Shown piece after piece: positions 1 to 11,946 of a stretch of 64,000 nt of DNA. The position numbers were made by a program, and so were the translations under genes. Source of the DNA: Phoronis australis (lineage: Eukaryota > Phoronida > Phoronidae); NCBI GenBank assembly GCA_002633005.1, contig NMRA01000017.1:1550680-1614679 (forward strand), in the 5' to 3' direction. Positions within the stretch are counted from its first letter, which is position 1, and each line of letters starts with the position of its first letter. Below the pieces are notes generated by a model, which saw only the letters and a list, made by a program, of their open reading frames with translations, ran no database searches and was not told the DNA's origin.

Positions 1-2745
1 AGTGTGAAACCAGTATTCTGACACTTGGGATCACATGTTAAATGGCAGCCACTACCACAAGTAGAGCAAGGGGTGAAAACAAGGGAAAATGGGGCAACAT
101 CTGTGATGCCATCCTCACGACTTGCTACACCAATCCAGATTTCCTTGAGTTTGCTCTCCATGTCATGAAAAGCAGTGCCAAACATACAATCCCTGTTTGG
201 CTCCAGTGCCAGATGTATGTTACTCACTTCGGCAGAGGATTTCTCATTGGGATTCAGAACAGAATCATTTTGATTCCACACACGGAAACCAATTTTTGCA
301 TTTGAGAGTTTCTTAATATTATATAGGATTGCTTTTTCCTCATTGTCAACTAAGAGTTTTGCATTCCAAGTTTCAACGCCTGTCAGTTCTTGTTGCTCTA
401 TGACCAAACAATATTCTGCCGTTGATGTGTATGGATTAAACTCAAGTGTGATCCACTCTTGCTTTACCTCATTATTGACATTTAATCCCCAGAAAAGAGC
501 CAGGTAATCTCCTTTTACATCAAAACCCATAATGTGAAGGCCCACAGCTGGTCCAAGCACTCGAACCTCATGATCAACTTGAGCTGTCTGGTTTGCTCGA
601 CTTTTCATAACTTTTTCTGTCAAGTTGTGTGAAGGCACAATAAATGTGGTGTTTGTTTGCGTTGTGTTACTGTTGCTGGTAGTATTGGAGGATGCGCCAT
701 CTGCATCTGTCAAATTCAAACTAATGAACTTTGAGTTGTCAGGTCTAGATAAAACAGACTTCATACGGAACGACTGGAAATTGGAGAAACTTTGCTCTTC
801 TGAAATGTAAAAGCTTGTAACAATCTTGTCTCCTTTTCCCCCTTTAATATTTGCTCTGTATCGTCCTTCATAGATGTCAGTACTGAATTCAAAACCTGGA
901 AGCGACATGGCAAGCCCGTTAAGGACTGGCTGAGCAACTAGGTTCAGACTATTGTTACGACCTTTTGCAACCTTCACGTTTTCTTTCTTATAGAAGCCAA
1001 CATGGCCATTACTCTCATCGTCTTCATCTAGAACTGTCACGTTCTTAGATAATTCACTGCTGTGAGTCAACAACAATAGCTTCTCTGTATCACATTTGGT
1101 GGTGTTCAATTCATAATCTATGGCAATCACAACACTTATAGAAGAAAGAGATGACTGATAATATAGTGACCTTGACCACCTTCTGCCATATTTAATTGAG
1201 CCACCAATAGGTGGTGAACCATCAACCATAATAGGGAAGCTCCACCCAGTACAATTGAGGCCAGCACCGTTTGTGGCCACAACTTTAACATAATAAGGTG
1301 TAAACACTTGTAAGGACAACTTTTCAAATGTGACTTCATTGTCTTTAGTTACACGAATAGGTGGGTATAATAAATGTAACTGGCCCTCATCAACTTCAGC
1401 ACTAGTACGACACTGGAGCTGATGGTACACAAACACGTCATAGTAACTAACCTTACTTTCAGGATCAGTAAAATTAAACCATTCAACATGTAGAGACTTC
1501 GCGGACTTCACATAAGATGTGTTCTGTGCTGTTGACACCCCCACGTGAATACGACCCATGATTGGCTTGGTCTGATCGACAATAATTGGCGCTGATGTTA
1601 CATGTGCACAGTTGTCTGCAACATCTCTTGCTCTTACCATAACAAAGTAAACATGTCCATGAGAAAGAGAAAGATTTGAGAAAAGCATGACCGTGTCAAA
1701 ATTCACTCGCTGCATTGGGGAAATGTCAAATGTACCCAAATCATGGCAAGATGAGTTGCTACTGGGAGCATATGAGGACAGTCCCACTTCATAGAACAGT
1801 ATTGGCAATTCCGTTTCAAACTCTGACCACGTGGCTTTCAGTGAGGTATTACTTGACTGAGCATTGATGACATCAATTGCACCCGGTTTTAAAGTGTCAA
1901 TAAACCCGACCAGAATTCCATTAGATGTAACTACAACGGTACTTCCAGAAGCACTAGTAGCGCGCACACTCACAAAGTATCGCCTTGTTTTAGGTACAAG
2001 ACTAAGACCAGTGAAAGTGTAGTTCTTGTTAAGTGCAACATCAACAAAAGGGTGAACATTAATTCGTGTGGAATACGAAGAAACGTCACTTCCCAGAGCG
2101 ACTTCATATTTGACAATGACCTGGGTAGGATCACGACTTCCTGGCTTTCCAAAGTCAGACCACTTAGCATTTATAACGTCTGCTGACTGCTGATACTCCA
2201 AATCACCATATAGTCCATCTGACACAGTTCCTGGTAATGGTGGCTCAATGTTAACAGAAACACCATTCGTTTTAGCAACAAATTTTCTTTGAAGAACATC
2301 TACAACTTCAACACGGACAAAGTAGGTCTTAGTGTTTTCCAAATCCAGTTGGTCATCAATCAGAATATTGTCCTCACTGTCAACAGATTGCAACGGCTTG
2401 ATTACAGCTCCATCATATCGAAGGACAGCCCACTTTATACTTTTCAGTGGACATCCATTGGTCATTTGCCAGTTCGCAGTGATGGATGATAACGAAGTTT
2501 GAAAGTCGACCTCATTATCAGGAGTTCCGTCCCCGACATACAATCTAGGATTCGGACTGATGGCTACTGCACGACTTGTTGCTTTTGATGACAATCCAAT
2601 CTTATTGAATGCCTGAACTGTTACAAACACTTGACTACCAGCAGGCAATGCTAGGCGATCAAGTCTCACTCGGTTGGCAATTGGCACGGTCTTTGGTGGA
2701 AGAATATCGTCCATACCTGGAGAACTACCCAGACTAACTTCAAAC
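1..2745 (-). CDS. Giant terminal exon in view: fibronectin-III-like repeats, Cys-rich end (partial)
   Basis: This frame is open from the acceptor (TTTTTGTCGATAG, at 2746-2758) to the window edge, about 914 codons with no stop, which is far beyond chance. The first residue is an Arg codon split with the preceding exon. It carries about five repeats of the fibronectin-III-like type ('YFVSVRATSASG', 'VYFVMVRARD', 'YYVKVVATNGAG') separated by linkers like 'IVDQTKPIMG' and 'MVDGSPPIGG'. A Ser/Thr/Asn-rich stretch with many N-x-T sites lies around 600-690. The last visible part (1-70) is Cys-rich ('CSTCGSGCHLTC'), which may start an EGF-like or similar module. The exon continues, or ends, beyond base 1. 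Role: adhesion or matrix protein by analogy only. Confidence 0.9.
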
Positions 2746-3763
2746 CTATCGACAAAAAGATACAATGTATCATATAGCTATGGCAAAAATTAGAATGTAA
2801 TCAAACAAATTCAAATGGCTGTATTGGCTCACACTGTGCACAAGTATGATTTGCAATTTATAAGCATCAAGATTTCAAAGATGCAACAGGTTCCTGTATA
2901 GGAATAACTAATTTTAAAAAAACAGGTGCAGTGGTCAGACTGCATTGATAACACTTGCATTTTGTACTGTTTAGCTGGGTAAACTTGAAAAAAACAAATC
3001 AAATAAGGCTTTTTACTCTTAAAAATCCATACGAACATCAAAACCATCAGTGACTCAAGAATATGATTTAAGCAGCAATTTTACACCGGTACGTAAATAT
3101 GCAGCATAAGAAAATCTACACTATCAGCAAATCTACACCATACGCAAATCTTAACAGTCGGATGTACAGTAAAGTTTCTGGCAGAACAGTCAGTTTATTT
3201 AATTTTATTAAAATTTTAAACTAGAGTGAACAACAAGAAATAAATAATTTTACTTGATTACTTGAAAACTTCATATACTACAGCTGTCGACAAACAGAGG
3301 ATGAAATTTTGAACATTTTTGGTACTACAGGAAAAGTTTGAAAAATCAAAAAATGATTTATGCCAATTATTTTTGTTTGAATTTAAGGAAACTTTACCGT
3401 AAAAGCAAATTTACATTGCATTCGTACGGGGTAAACAAAAAACGTTTGCACTAAGTACCGTATAAATTTCGCTGCAGAGTCCACACAAACAATAATTCTA
3501 AGTAAAAAAATATTCTTCTAAAGCAATTGTCTTGAAACTGGGTATCTCTGTGGCTCAGGTATCAATTCCCAAGGATTGCTTTAGAGATAATGCCTGTGAC
3601 TTGAGTTAGTGATCCCATCTTGGAATGGAATACTACGAGACCGGTTTTATGGAAGCAAAAGGCCCGATTTGATTTTAGAATTTTAACAAGCTGAAAAGGG
3701 TATAAAATGTACCCCTCTTAAGTAATCTGTTGAGTGAGAAAACGAAAATGAGAAATAACTAAC
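2746..3763 (-). other. Intron, no recognised feature
   Basis: AT-rich sequence between the donor GTTAGT (exon ending at 3764) and the acceptor at 2746. No coding pattern or clear repeat was recognised. Confidence 0.6.
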
Positions 3764-5708
3764 CTGTCCAAGCCTGAATGACTGTCAGTGAATCCCGAAA
3801 TCTTCAAATCAATGTATTCTTGTGCAATCTGGCATGAACTTTCTTTGCTGTCATTCCCTTTGATTACAGTGACTGTGCCAGTCGTTGGAGGTTTATTTGC
3901 AACTTTGATTTCCCTGGACAATGACATGATCATTTCCAGTTGATTCCTGACACTCAAAGTAACATAAACTTTCTTGAGAGTGACATTACTGACATATGAG
4001 TGCAAGTTGAAAGCCTGCTTGTTCTGCAAAGTAGGGATGGATTTGAAACGGACTAAGTCATCCGTACCTGCTTCCTCACCAATGCCAATCATTACACTTG
4101 ACAGAAGACTTTCACTTTCTTTTATCTCCCATTCACAGTCGATTTGCGCATTGTCTGGAACAATGAACTTGGAGCACATAAACTTGACAATGCTAGGTGC
4201 TGTTGTATCGATGGTCAATGGAGGGGTTGATTGGACATCCATGTTTCCAGCCTGGTCAATGGTCTCCACAGTTAGAAATCCTGTTAAAGAATTCGACAGA
4301 GAAAGAGTGCCTACTNATCAATGTATTCTTGCGCAATCTGGCATGAACTTTCTTTGCTGTCATTCCCTTTAATTACAGTGACTGTGCCAGTCGTTGGTGG
4401 TTTATTTGCAACTTTGATTTCCCTGGACAATGACATGATCATTTCCAATTGATTCCTGACACTCAAAGTAACATAAACTTTCTTGAGAGTGACATTACTG
4501 ACATATGAGTGCAAGTTGAAAGCCTGCTTGTTCTGCAAAGTAGGGATGGATTTGAAACGGACTAAGTCATCTGTACCTGCTTCCTCACCAATGCCAATCA
4601 TTACACTTGACAGAAGACTTTCACTTTCTTTTATCTCCCATTCACAGTCGATTTGCGCATTGTCTGGAACAATGAACTTGGAGCACATAAACTTGACAAT
4701 GCTAGGTGCTGTTGTATCGATGGTCAATGGAGGGGTTGATTGGACATCCATGTTTCCAGCCTGGTCAATGGTCTCCACAGTTAGAAATCCTGTTAAAGAA
4801 TTTGACAGAGAAAGAGTGCCTACTGGTACTGCTGAGTCAACAGCAATAGTTTTGTTGCGGAGATCCATACGACCTGGAAGTGATCCGTAATGCCACCATT
4901 GCTGAGCCACACCCGATTCTCCATCAATAACATTCCACGAATATGACAGAGATTCGAAGCTTTCTTGGTAAAATTGATCGCTACTTCCAGCCTTGTTATT
5001 GCCAACTGTCAGGAATTCAATGTGCGGTGCCTTGTTATCAACCAGAACACCATCAGAGGTAGACACAATGAATTTCTCATGGCATTTGTGACCAGTGACT
5101 GCCCTGACGGTTGCATAGTACATTTTGCCATTGTCTAGCTTAATATTAGACTGTGCGAACCCATGTGTTTGATTTTTCATAACGATGCCATAAGATGAAA
5201 ACGACTCAACATCAGAAAACCCTGGCTCAGAACCTAAAGCCCATTCATAAGTGATAATTCTACATGCATCACTTTCAAATCCGTAAAAATTGATAGCAAC
5301 AGAAGCAATGTCCGCCTGGAAGTTTACATCGTTGTTTGGAATGCGTCCATCAAAGACAACACCAGGAACATTGTCTTTCATGACATAAATGGCCTTTGAT
5401 GATAACGGCTTTGACATCAGATTCGCACCGTTGACACTTTTTACAGTAACATAATACAATATGCCTGCTTCAGTAAATGGGCGCAGAGACAATCCAGTGA
5501 TATGGCCATGAGTTGTCTTGCCATAGTTCAGGTAACCATTTGTTAACGAGACATCCCCAGGACTTGTACCGACACCAACCAGATAGGCCTCAACTCCACT
5601 GTGCTCATCCCGTCCTCTCCATGACGCCACAATGCTCCCCGTCTCCAAGTGGTCTACTTGACCATTCTCATTTAGAAGCTCGTCATCAACTGACAGGCCA
5701 ATGACTAC
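3764..5708 (-). CDS. Large fibronectin-like repeat exon, with an internal false duplication
   Basis: The real exon is 4317-5708 joined to 3764-3807; 3808-4315 repeats 4317-4824 and must be left out. Without it the exon is 1,436 nt, enters in phase 0 and leaves in phase 2, matching both neighbours; with it the frame breaks. The acceptor is CTTCATTTTAG before GTAGTC at 5708 and the donor is GTTAGT after 'GLDR' at 3764. The protein starts 'VVIGLSVDDELL' and has three or more fibronectin-like repeats ('YYVTVKSVNGANL', 'YYATVRAVTG') with the linkers 'VDNKAPHIEFL' and 'IDTTAPSIVKF'. It continues the repeat series of the exons on each side. Confidence 0.88.
3808..4315. repeat. False duplication, copy 1 (ends at N 4316)
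   Basis: This stretch matches 4317-4824 with an offset of exactly 509 bases and only scattered single-base differences (for example g/c at 3825 versus 4334 and c/t at 4061 versus 4570). A single N at 4316 separates the copies. Because 509 is not a multiple of three, the duplication would destroy an otherwise perfect exon. It is best explained as two overlapping haplotype contigs joined end to end. Confidence 0.85.
4317..4824. repeat. False duplication, copy 2
   Basis: Second copy of 3808-4315; see that entry. This copy is in frame with the upstream part of the exon (to 5708), while the donor end of the exon survives only beside copy 1. Confidence 0.85.
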
Positions 5709-7176
5709 CTAAAATGAAGAAAGTATAATAAATCAAGCTTCATTACATTTTGCTTTTTTTTTAAAAAAAGAGAGAACTGGTTTTTACAGATCCATACTTC
5801 AACCCAATGTTTAAATTTGTCAAAAAAATGATTTTTTACAATTATTTTTGTTTTTGAAAGGATTTCCATTACTCAACACCTTTACATTACTTTAACCATA
5901 ATATGTTCTCAATTAACAGTTCAAGCACTACTGCCTTCCGCATTACACAGTTAGTACGGGGGACTAACATTCTTTCTCAACCAAAACAATTTTAGTCCCA
6001 ATGCAAAACATGATTTAGAATGACCTAAATTTGGTACGGTACTAAAGTTAGTACAGCCGAAAAGACCAGACTAGAGAGCTTACCAAGGTTGATCCGATTA
6101 CGTCAGCCCAATGCAAAAGGTTTGGTCCAACTATTTTGCTCGAATGTCCTAACTTTTATTCTCATTTCATGTAAGTGCGCAGTTCTTTACACCAAAGATT
6201 AGCCACGATACTGATATTGTCCGTTGAAAATCCAGATTTGTCATGATTTGCGTAGTGCTGAGTATGGGGAGGTCAGGAGGGGGGGAACCACCATCCCACA
6301 TAGGAAACTTCTGATTTTTTGTCCTTGAAAGGTATCATTTTCCTTGATTTCTGCAGCAGGAACTTGCATTCCCAACATATTTCCAATGCATGCACGGTGC
6401 ACAAATGGATCGAGGGATCTTCACAAATACTGTTCACAGATCCGCCAGCATAAAAAAGGCCAATCTTGAGCAGGGCTTTACAGTTGCCAGACACTGAACA
6501 GGTAACTTTCGGCACACAGACAAGTGAAAATGCAAGTTACTTGCCCTGCCATCAAATTGAATTGATAGTTCTACTTGGAAATTTTACTTCCTTTGAGTGT
6601 AATTTTTCATTTACAGAGCAGTAGCAGTTCAGTTGAAGAGAGCAATGACAAAGGTGGAGATTCGTCACATGACATGTACGTCGAGTGTTCCGTAACTATT
6701 TCATGGCAAGAATTCATCCAAAATCACGTGAGCCCATCAAAGACACGTGGCGACATAGTCTTACGAAATCTTGCTTTTTCAACAAGACTTCAGGGTTACT
6801 GCATGCTCCACATAAATTATCACCTGACTCTCAGCGGATTGGACAACCTGTCGGCACCATGAAACAAAACACTCCACCCATGTAACAATTTGAAATTTTG
6901 TGTAAGATTGAAAAAGTGTGCCCATACAAACCATGGCAATTACCTGCTAAAAGCTCTAGTTAGTACATATGAGATGCAAAACTATTGACAATTAAGTTTC
7001 TGGTCAAGTGTCAGAATGTACATGTTGTGTGCGAGCAAAGAGCGTAATACAGTAAACTCCTTGGTGCGAGTATCAAAAGAGTATACTCTCCCGAACATAA
7101 GGGACAAGATGTAACAATGTAAATAGCCCGTCGTGCCTGCAGTTGCACATTTGGTGTTTTCGCTAACAGTACATAC
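5709..7176 (-). other. Intron, no recognised feature
   Basis: This is the intron between the exon at 5708 and the possible cassette exon (or the exon at 7874). It contains a poly-G patch near 6280 and short open frames, none of which looks coding. Confidence 0.5.
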
Positions 7177-7401
7177 ACTAATGTACGAACTATTTTTCCC
7201 TTGAGACCTTCGAGTACCAAACTGACAAAACTGGCCATGCGAACTATTAAGAGATGAAAGACAAGTATTTGCATTATTACACATAATGATCACTGATAAC
7301 AATTGAGTGTAACGGCAGCCTCCGAGACAATGGTTTTCAGTTGTTTGGCAATATGAATTACAAAGATGATACTCCACGTAAGTCACGTCATTGGTCAGTA
7401 A
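7177..7401 (-). CDS. Possible cassette exon, 75 codons, Cys-rich
   Basis: It lies between the exons 7874-8556 and 3764-5708, which both meet this intron in phase 0. The 225-nt segment has a good acceptor (AATTTGTTTTTAG before TTACTG at 7401) and a strong donor (GTATGT at 7171-7176), is phase 0 at both ends, and holds seven cysteines ('YHLCNSYC', 'HCLGGCRY'). The frame stays open past the donor to a stop at 6982, so read-through would give a shorter protein. Against it: skipping it joins 'VDTSPPIMKF' to 'VVIGLSVDD', which looks like a normal linker. It could be an optional exon, an alternative 3' end or chance. Confidence 0.4.
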
Positions 7402-7873
7402 CTAAAAACAAATTGAATTTTCTATTCCAAAATGAGGAAGAATAACCAACAGCACAACCCATTGGTACTTAGGATTTGCCTTAATGGTCGGACATTGGAA
7501 AACACAGATACAACAAATTGGAAGCCGGGTAGTATTTTATCACAATTGCTCCAAACTACTTTCGTCATTCATTGGATTTTCAACCTGAAATTATGCAATA
7601 GCATTTTAAAAAATATCCTTAACTTTTTAGATGATTTTCAACTGATTTTGAACATAACAAGTGCCCAAAATATGTAACATTCTAGAGCTTAGTATATGTC
7701 ATGATTTTCCCTCTAAATGATTTGGCAGCCCTGCGACTTTAAAAAAGTCCATTTTCAACAACAAATGACCGTAAATCAGGTGCAATAAAGTTAAAACTAG
7801 TGACAATAAAATCGCAATCTTGACACTAACTACAATCAAATCATATGTATTAAGATATCATGTGCTTACTTAC

Positions 7874-8556
7874 AAATTTCATAATTGGAGGTGATGTGTC
7901 TACGCGGATACCATCAGATTCGTGGGTGGTGGCCAACTGTGCTTGGTTCAGTGCTGTCACTTGCACAGTGTATCGTGCTCCATTAATCAGACTCAAAGAT
8001 GTCGACACATTCATCACATTTGTTTCAGTGGGCTTCAATATCTTCTCACTTTCATCTGATGGCCAGGCACGCCATTTGGTTCCGTGGTGGTAGGCAAAGA
8101 TCGTCATCCTGTACTCTACAATTCCTGATTCTAAATCTTCAAAATTCCACTTTGCAAAAACTGTGTTATTACTTGTCTGATATCGTAATCCTGTCTCACT
8201 GTCCTTTAAATAGACAAGCTCCGGTGGGGTAAGGTCAACAGTATATCCATCTGACATCACCAATCTCTTGCTTCCAGCACCATTCGTGGCACTGACCTCA
8301 ATTTTAACATTATCACCATTATCAAGGGCGATAGAATGGTCCTCAAATGTTGTTAGCAAACCATTTGCAAAAGTTTCTCTCAACTTTTCATTCACATAGA
8401 CATTAATGTCAAAAACCTTGATTCCACTCTCTGAGTCAGAGAAGTTGCCATAGTATGCACTGATTTCCGACTGTTTGTGAGTGAATGACATATCTTCTCC
8501 TTTCACGTCACCATCGTTGATCCAGCCTGTCGATGGGGGTGTCACATCAACAAGAA
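7874..8556 (-). CDS. Exon: two fibronectin-like repeats
   Basis: Acceptor TTTTCCCCAG before TTCTTG at 8556; donor GTAAGT after 'PIMKF' at 7874. It enters in phase 1 and leaves in phase 0. Linkers 'VLVDVTPPSTGW', 'VDLTPPELVYL' and 'VDTSPPIMKF' frame two domains, each with the 'D.ESGI' motif typical of this repeat ('SDSESGIKVFDI', 'EDLESGIVEYRM'). Confidence 0.92.
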
Positions 8557-8839
8557 CTGGGGAAAACAATGAAGAGGTGTCAGCAAGATGCATAAAAGCT
8601 ACTGTAAAACAAAGACTCTGTTTGCAGCATCAGTATTAAGTTTCCTTAAATTTTCATACTGGGCACTTTATACACTCAAACACAGGAAGAAATTATAAAT
8701 GAAACACCTTATACCTAATCAAGATTAAGTTGATTGGCCCTTACTGGATTGATCCACTAAAAACCAGACTCCGAAAAAAAATTTACTGAAGGCTGTTCCA
8801 GTAAAGAATGTATAGGGTTTAGGCACTTTCATTTGATAC

Positions 8840-9420
8840 CCAGAAAAGTGGGCTACCAGCATAATACTACCATATTATTCAAAAAAGCTGATGCATCTGA
8901 TCCCAGCAACAATAGGGGCATTATGTTATTGAATGTTGTCAGGAAAGTCTTCACTTCAGTTCTAAATAAACGGCCGACTTCATGGGTTGACGAAAATGCT
9001 TTTTTGCTGAAGTACAAGCCGGGTTCAGAAAATAGTACTCAACTGTGGATAACATTTTTATTCTCAACAACTTGATACAAAAATTCTTGTTGAAACGTCA
9101 ATCCAAACCATGTTATTGTACATTTATTGACTTCAGTAAAGCTTTTGATTCTATAAAAATAGGGATAAACTCATTTTACATCTTAGTATCGGAAGGCGTC
9201 GTAGGTTCTACTTTTAAAATGTTACAAGATAACTATTAGAATGTTAAATGAAAATAACCCGACATGAGTTTGAATGCATAGAAGGTGTCAGACAAGACTG
9301 CATGATTAGACCTGTTATTTTCTGAAGTACAGACTGGTAGAAACAGTGGCATACAGGTTAACCAAGATAGCAATGTATTGACTTGTTACTTTTTGCAGAC
9401 CATGTCACCTTGGTTGGCGA
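8840..9420 (+). pseudogene. Non-LTR retrotransposon (LINE) reverse transcriptase remnant
   Basis: It lies within an intron of the giant gene on the opposite strand. Translated pieces match the finger and palm of LINE reverse transcriptases: 'NNRGIMLLNVVRKVF', then 'CTFIDFSKAFDSI' (motif A) near 9115-9150, then 'LLFADHVTLVG' near 9385-9420 in place of the FADD motif (second Asp replaced by His). The pieces lie in different frames with stops, so it is dead. The clade (CR1, Jockey or RTE) cannot be fixed. Confidence 0.75.
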
Positions 9421-9598
9421 CATTGTAGTGATGATCAGTTGGTAGCAAGTATAAAACAACGTTTTGAGAACTCATGAACATGATCACAAAATTGACCTAT
9501 GAAGTTATGATTTTTTTTGACTACCTACCTGCCCAGATGTTAAAAGTAGGGTCGAGTAAGGACAAAGATATTTTTAAGACTGGCCTTAGCGTACATAC

Positions 9599-9783
9599 CT
9601 CCATCTGAAGAAGCATTAACGGTCTTTGGCTGAAGACCACGATTGACACCAACTACTGTGGCATAATAGGTGGTATTGTGCAGGAGGTCGCCATAGTAAC
9701 AGTAAGATTTGGTCAGATGTGGCACTTCTGTTATTGCAAGTGCAGTATCATTCTGTGAATCCAGCGAAAATCCAACAAAGTAC
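9599..9783 (-). CDS. Exon: fibronectin-like repeat, C-terminal part
   Basis: Acceptor CCTGTTGCCAG at 9784, donor GTATGT after 'NASSDG' at 9599. Phases 2 in and 1 out fit both neighbours. It contains 'HNTTYYATVVGVNRG', the usual last strands of the repeat, and leads into the linker 'VLVDVTPP' of the next exon. Confidence 0.92.
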
Positions 9784-9997
9784 CTGGCAACAGGAAACAG
9801 CGGTTAATTTTTATGGCTAGTTTATCCTTTACGCAAATGACATACCATGTCAAAACGCATAAACCAACTGAAGATGTATGCATGTTGAAGGATACTGTGA
9901 TTCAGGAATCTCAACATCACGTTGAAAGTGTCACACCTTACTCTCATGAGGATTGATTTTTGTTTGATCATATTCAAGTACAAAATCAAACACTTAC

Positions 9998-10175
9998 TTG
10001 TCAATTCCAGTATCTGGATCAAAGAAATCCTTCCAATGGGCACACAGAGATGTGTTGTCTGCCTGGTACGCGATGTCCTGATGCAGATTCAAACCATCAA
10101 GTACTTGACCGGCTAAAGGGGGTGTTGTGTCCTTCAATAGTGGTGCTTCCGAGTGCCCAGTGTCAAACAACATAA
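9998..10175 (-). CDS. Exon: linker and start of a fibronectin-like repeat
   Basis: Acceptor CCATGCTGCAG at 10176, donor GTAAGTG at 9997. Phases 1 in and 2 out. The protein contains 'LLKDTTPPLAGQVLDG' and 'FFDPDTGIDK', which joins 'YFVGFSLDS' in the next exon to complete the repeat. Confidence 0.92.
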
Positions 10176-10387
10176 CTGCAGCATGGACAATTGAAACATT
10201 TAATAAAATACTGAACTCAACTTCAACCCTGTTTCTATGAAAAAGGACAATTAAGTAAATGTTTCAAATTTTAACCAGGAACTAAAAACCAGGAGTTGTT
10301 TAATTCACATTTTTGACTGCCTAAATGCTCTCAACGTCATGAATGTAGGCATTCAAGAAAAGCATATTATTTATTCTTAGAATACAC

Positions 10388-10790
10388 AAGAGCAATGAGG
10401 AGTGTTGAAATGCACCCACGGCAACGTGAGCACCACAAATGTCAGATTGTTTGCATTCCAATGATGTCTAACGAACAGACGAAATGTCGAATTAATATGA
10501 ACTTTTTCATTTGTCCGTTTTTTCATTCTATTATTTCCAAAAACTGAAAACATGTTTGCTACACTTTATGAAAATCATTCAAGGAACTTCCAAGAAACAA
10601 ACAGGCAAATATAAAAAGTAAAATTGCCACTGGGGGTCACAGCAATAATTGGATCGGTCCGAAGTTGATGGTTTTCCGTCATCAGCTTCACAGCAACATA
10701 AATCTTCCAAATTTCAATAAGGTTCTGCAAAGGGCTTAGAAGTAACAGTAGTGGACGCTGGAAGCCCAAAAAGAGATGACAACAATACAC
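10388..10790 (+). repeat. HOR-family element, partial copy
   Basis: It begins with the family's head motif (TTGAAATGCACCCAC at about 10407) and holds one 'aaattgccactggggg' sub-repeat block near 10620. It is truncated and diverged. Confidence 0.55.
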
Positions 10791-11350
10791 ACAAATATTA
10801 TTTAAGTATTGAATTATTTTACTTCATATGCGTGTCTGACCCATTTTGTATAAGCGGTTCTGATTTATTTTATCCCTTGTATGACCTACTTCTCATAACA
10901 ACCATTTATTCAAAAATCTGGTCACCCTGTCATCATGTATTGATATTATTTAAGTATACTTTATGTAATCCGCTCTGACCATTTTGTGTAAGCATCTGTG
11001 ACCTCTTTAATCGCACATATGAAAGACTTCTCATAACAATTTATTATTCATGAAATCCTTTATTCATACAGCTGTAACTGCCATTGACACTTATCTTCAT
11101 TTCTACATATTCAATCTCAATAATAATAATTATTATTCAAAAACCTGCCCAGCCCGTTATCAGGTATTGATATTATTTAAGTAAGCGGCTCTGAACTATT
11201 TCACGTAATAATTTATTATTCACATGATACTTTTATTCGGAGAGCTGTCACTGCCATTGACCCCTATCATCATTTTCTATGTACTCGTTCTCAATTATCA
11301 TTCAAAAACATCCCACACAGTCAACAATATATTTTAATATCCTCTACTTA
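10790..11350. repeat. Diverged local tandem repeat
   Basis: The phrase 'attgatattatttaagta' recurs at about 10938 and 11164, with weaker matches near 10797 and 11330. 'gctgtMACTGCCATTGAC' recurs at about 11070 and 11242, and 'ctcataacaa' recurs at 10890 and 11030. The units are about 140-230 bp and degraded. The segment lies in the intron just before the exon at 11413. Confidence 0.45.
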
Positions 11351-11412
11351 TTTTCAGACATTGTTAAAAACCATACAGCATCATCATTTTCATCATTGTG
11401 GTATATCGTTAC

Positions 11413-11946
11413 CTTTGTCAAGAGCACGGAGGCGGATCCACGCTGGCACACCATTGCCAATGCCAACATCCTCAATCACGATGTAGTTCTTCTTCCTTAT
11501 TATATGGGTATGTTCAGAGTAACCACGCACCTTGACATCATATTTTGTATGCCCAAGTCCGAAGTCAACTCGCTTTATTCCAGACAGGGAATCTGACACA
11601 TTATAATATAGAAACAATATGTCAAAATCCTCATCATAGAAATATGAGCCTACTGAATGCACCTCGGGTTTAGTTGTATCAACGAGGATCGGCTTGCTGT
11701 GACAGACAGTTGTAACCAGTGCACCACCAAACACAATGCTGTTAAGTGCTTGCACTGTGGTGTAGTAATAGCCATCTTGGAGATTGAGGTCAGAGGTTAA
11801 ACCATTGTGAGTCCAGTAGTCCTTGCCAGACAGATGCTTGTGTGGATCATCGTATGGGCTCACGTCAGTTCCACAGACAGTGCTGCCTGCAGCCCATGTA
11901 TATCCCCAAATGTCAGTTTCACCATCATGAAACCCATCCCAGTGGG
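11413..11946 (-). CDS. Exon: fibronectin-like repeats
   Basis: Acceptor TTTATCTACTAG before CCCACTGG at 11946; donor GTAACG at 11412. Phases 1 in and 1 out. It starts 'HWDGFHDGETDIWGYTW' and has the linker 'ILVDTTKPEVHS' and 'DSLSGIKRVDFGLG', so one repeat ends and a second begins here. Confidence 0.92.
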
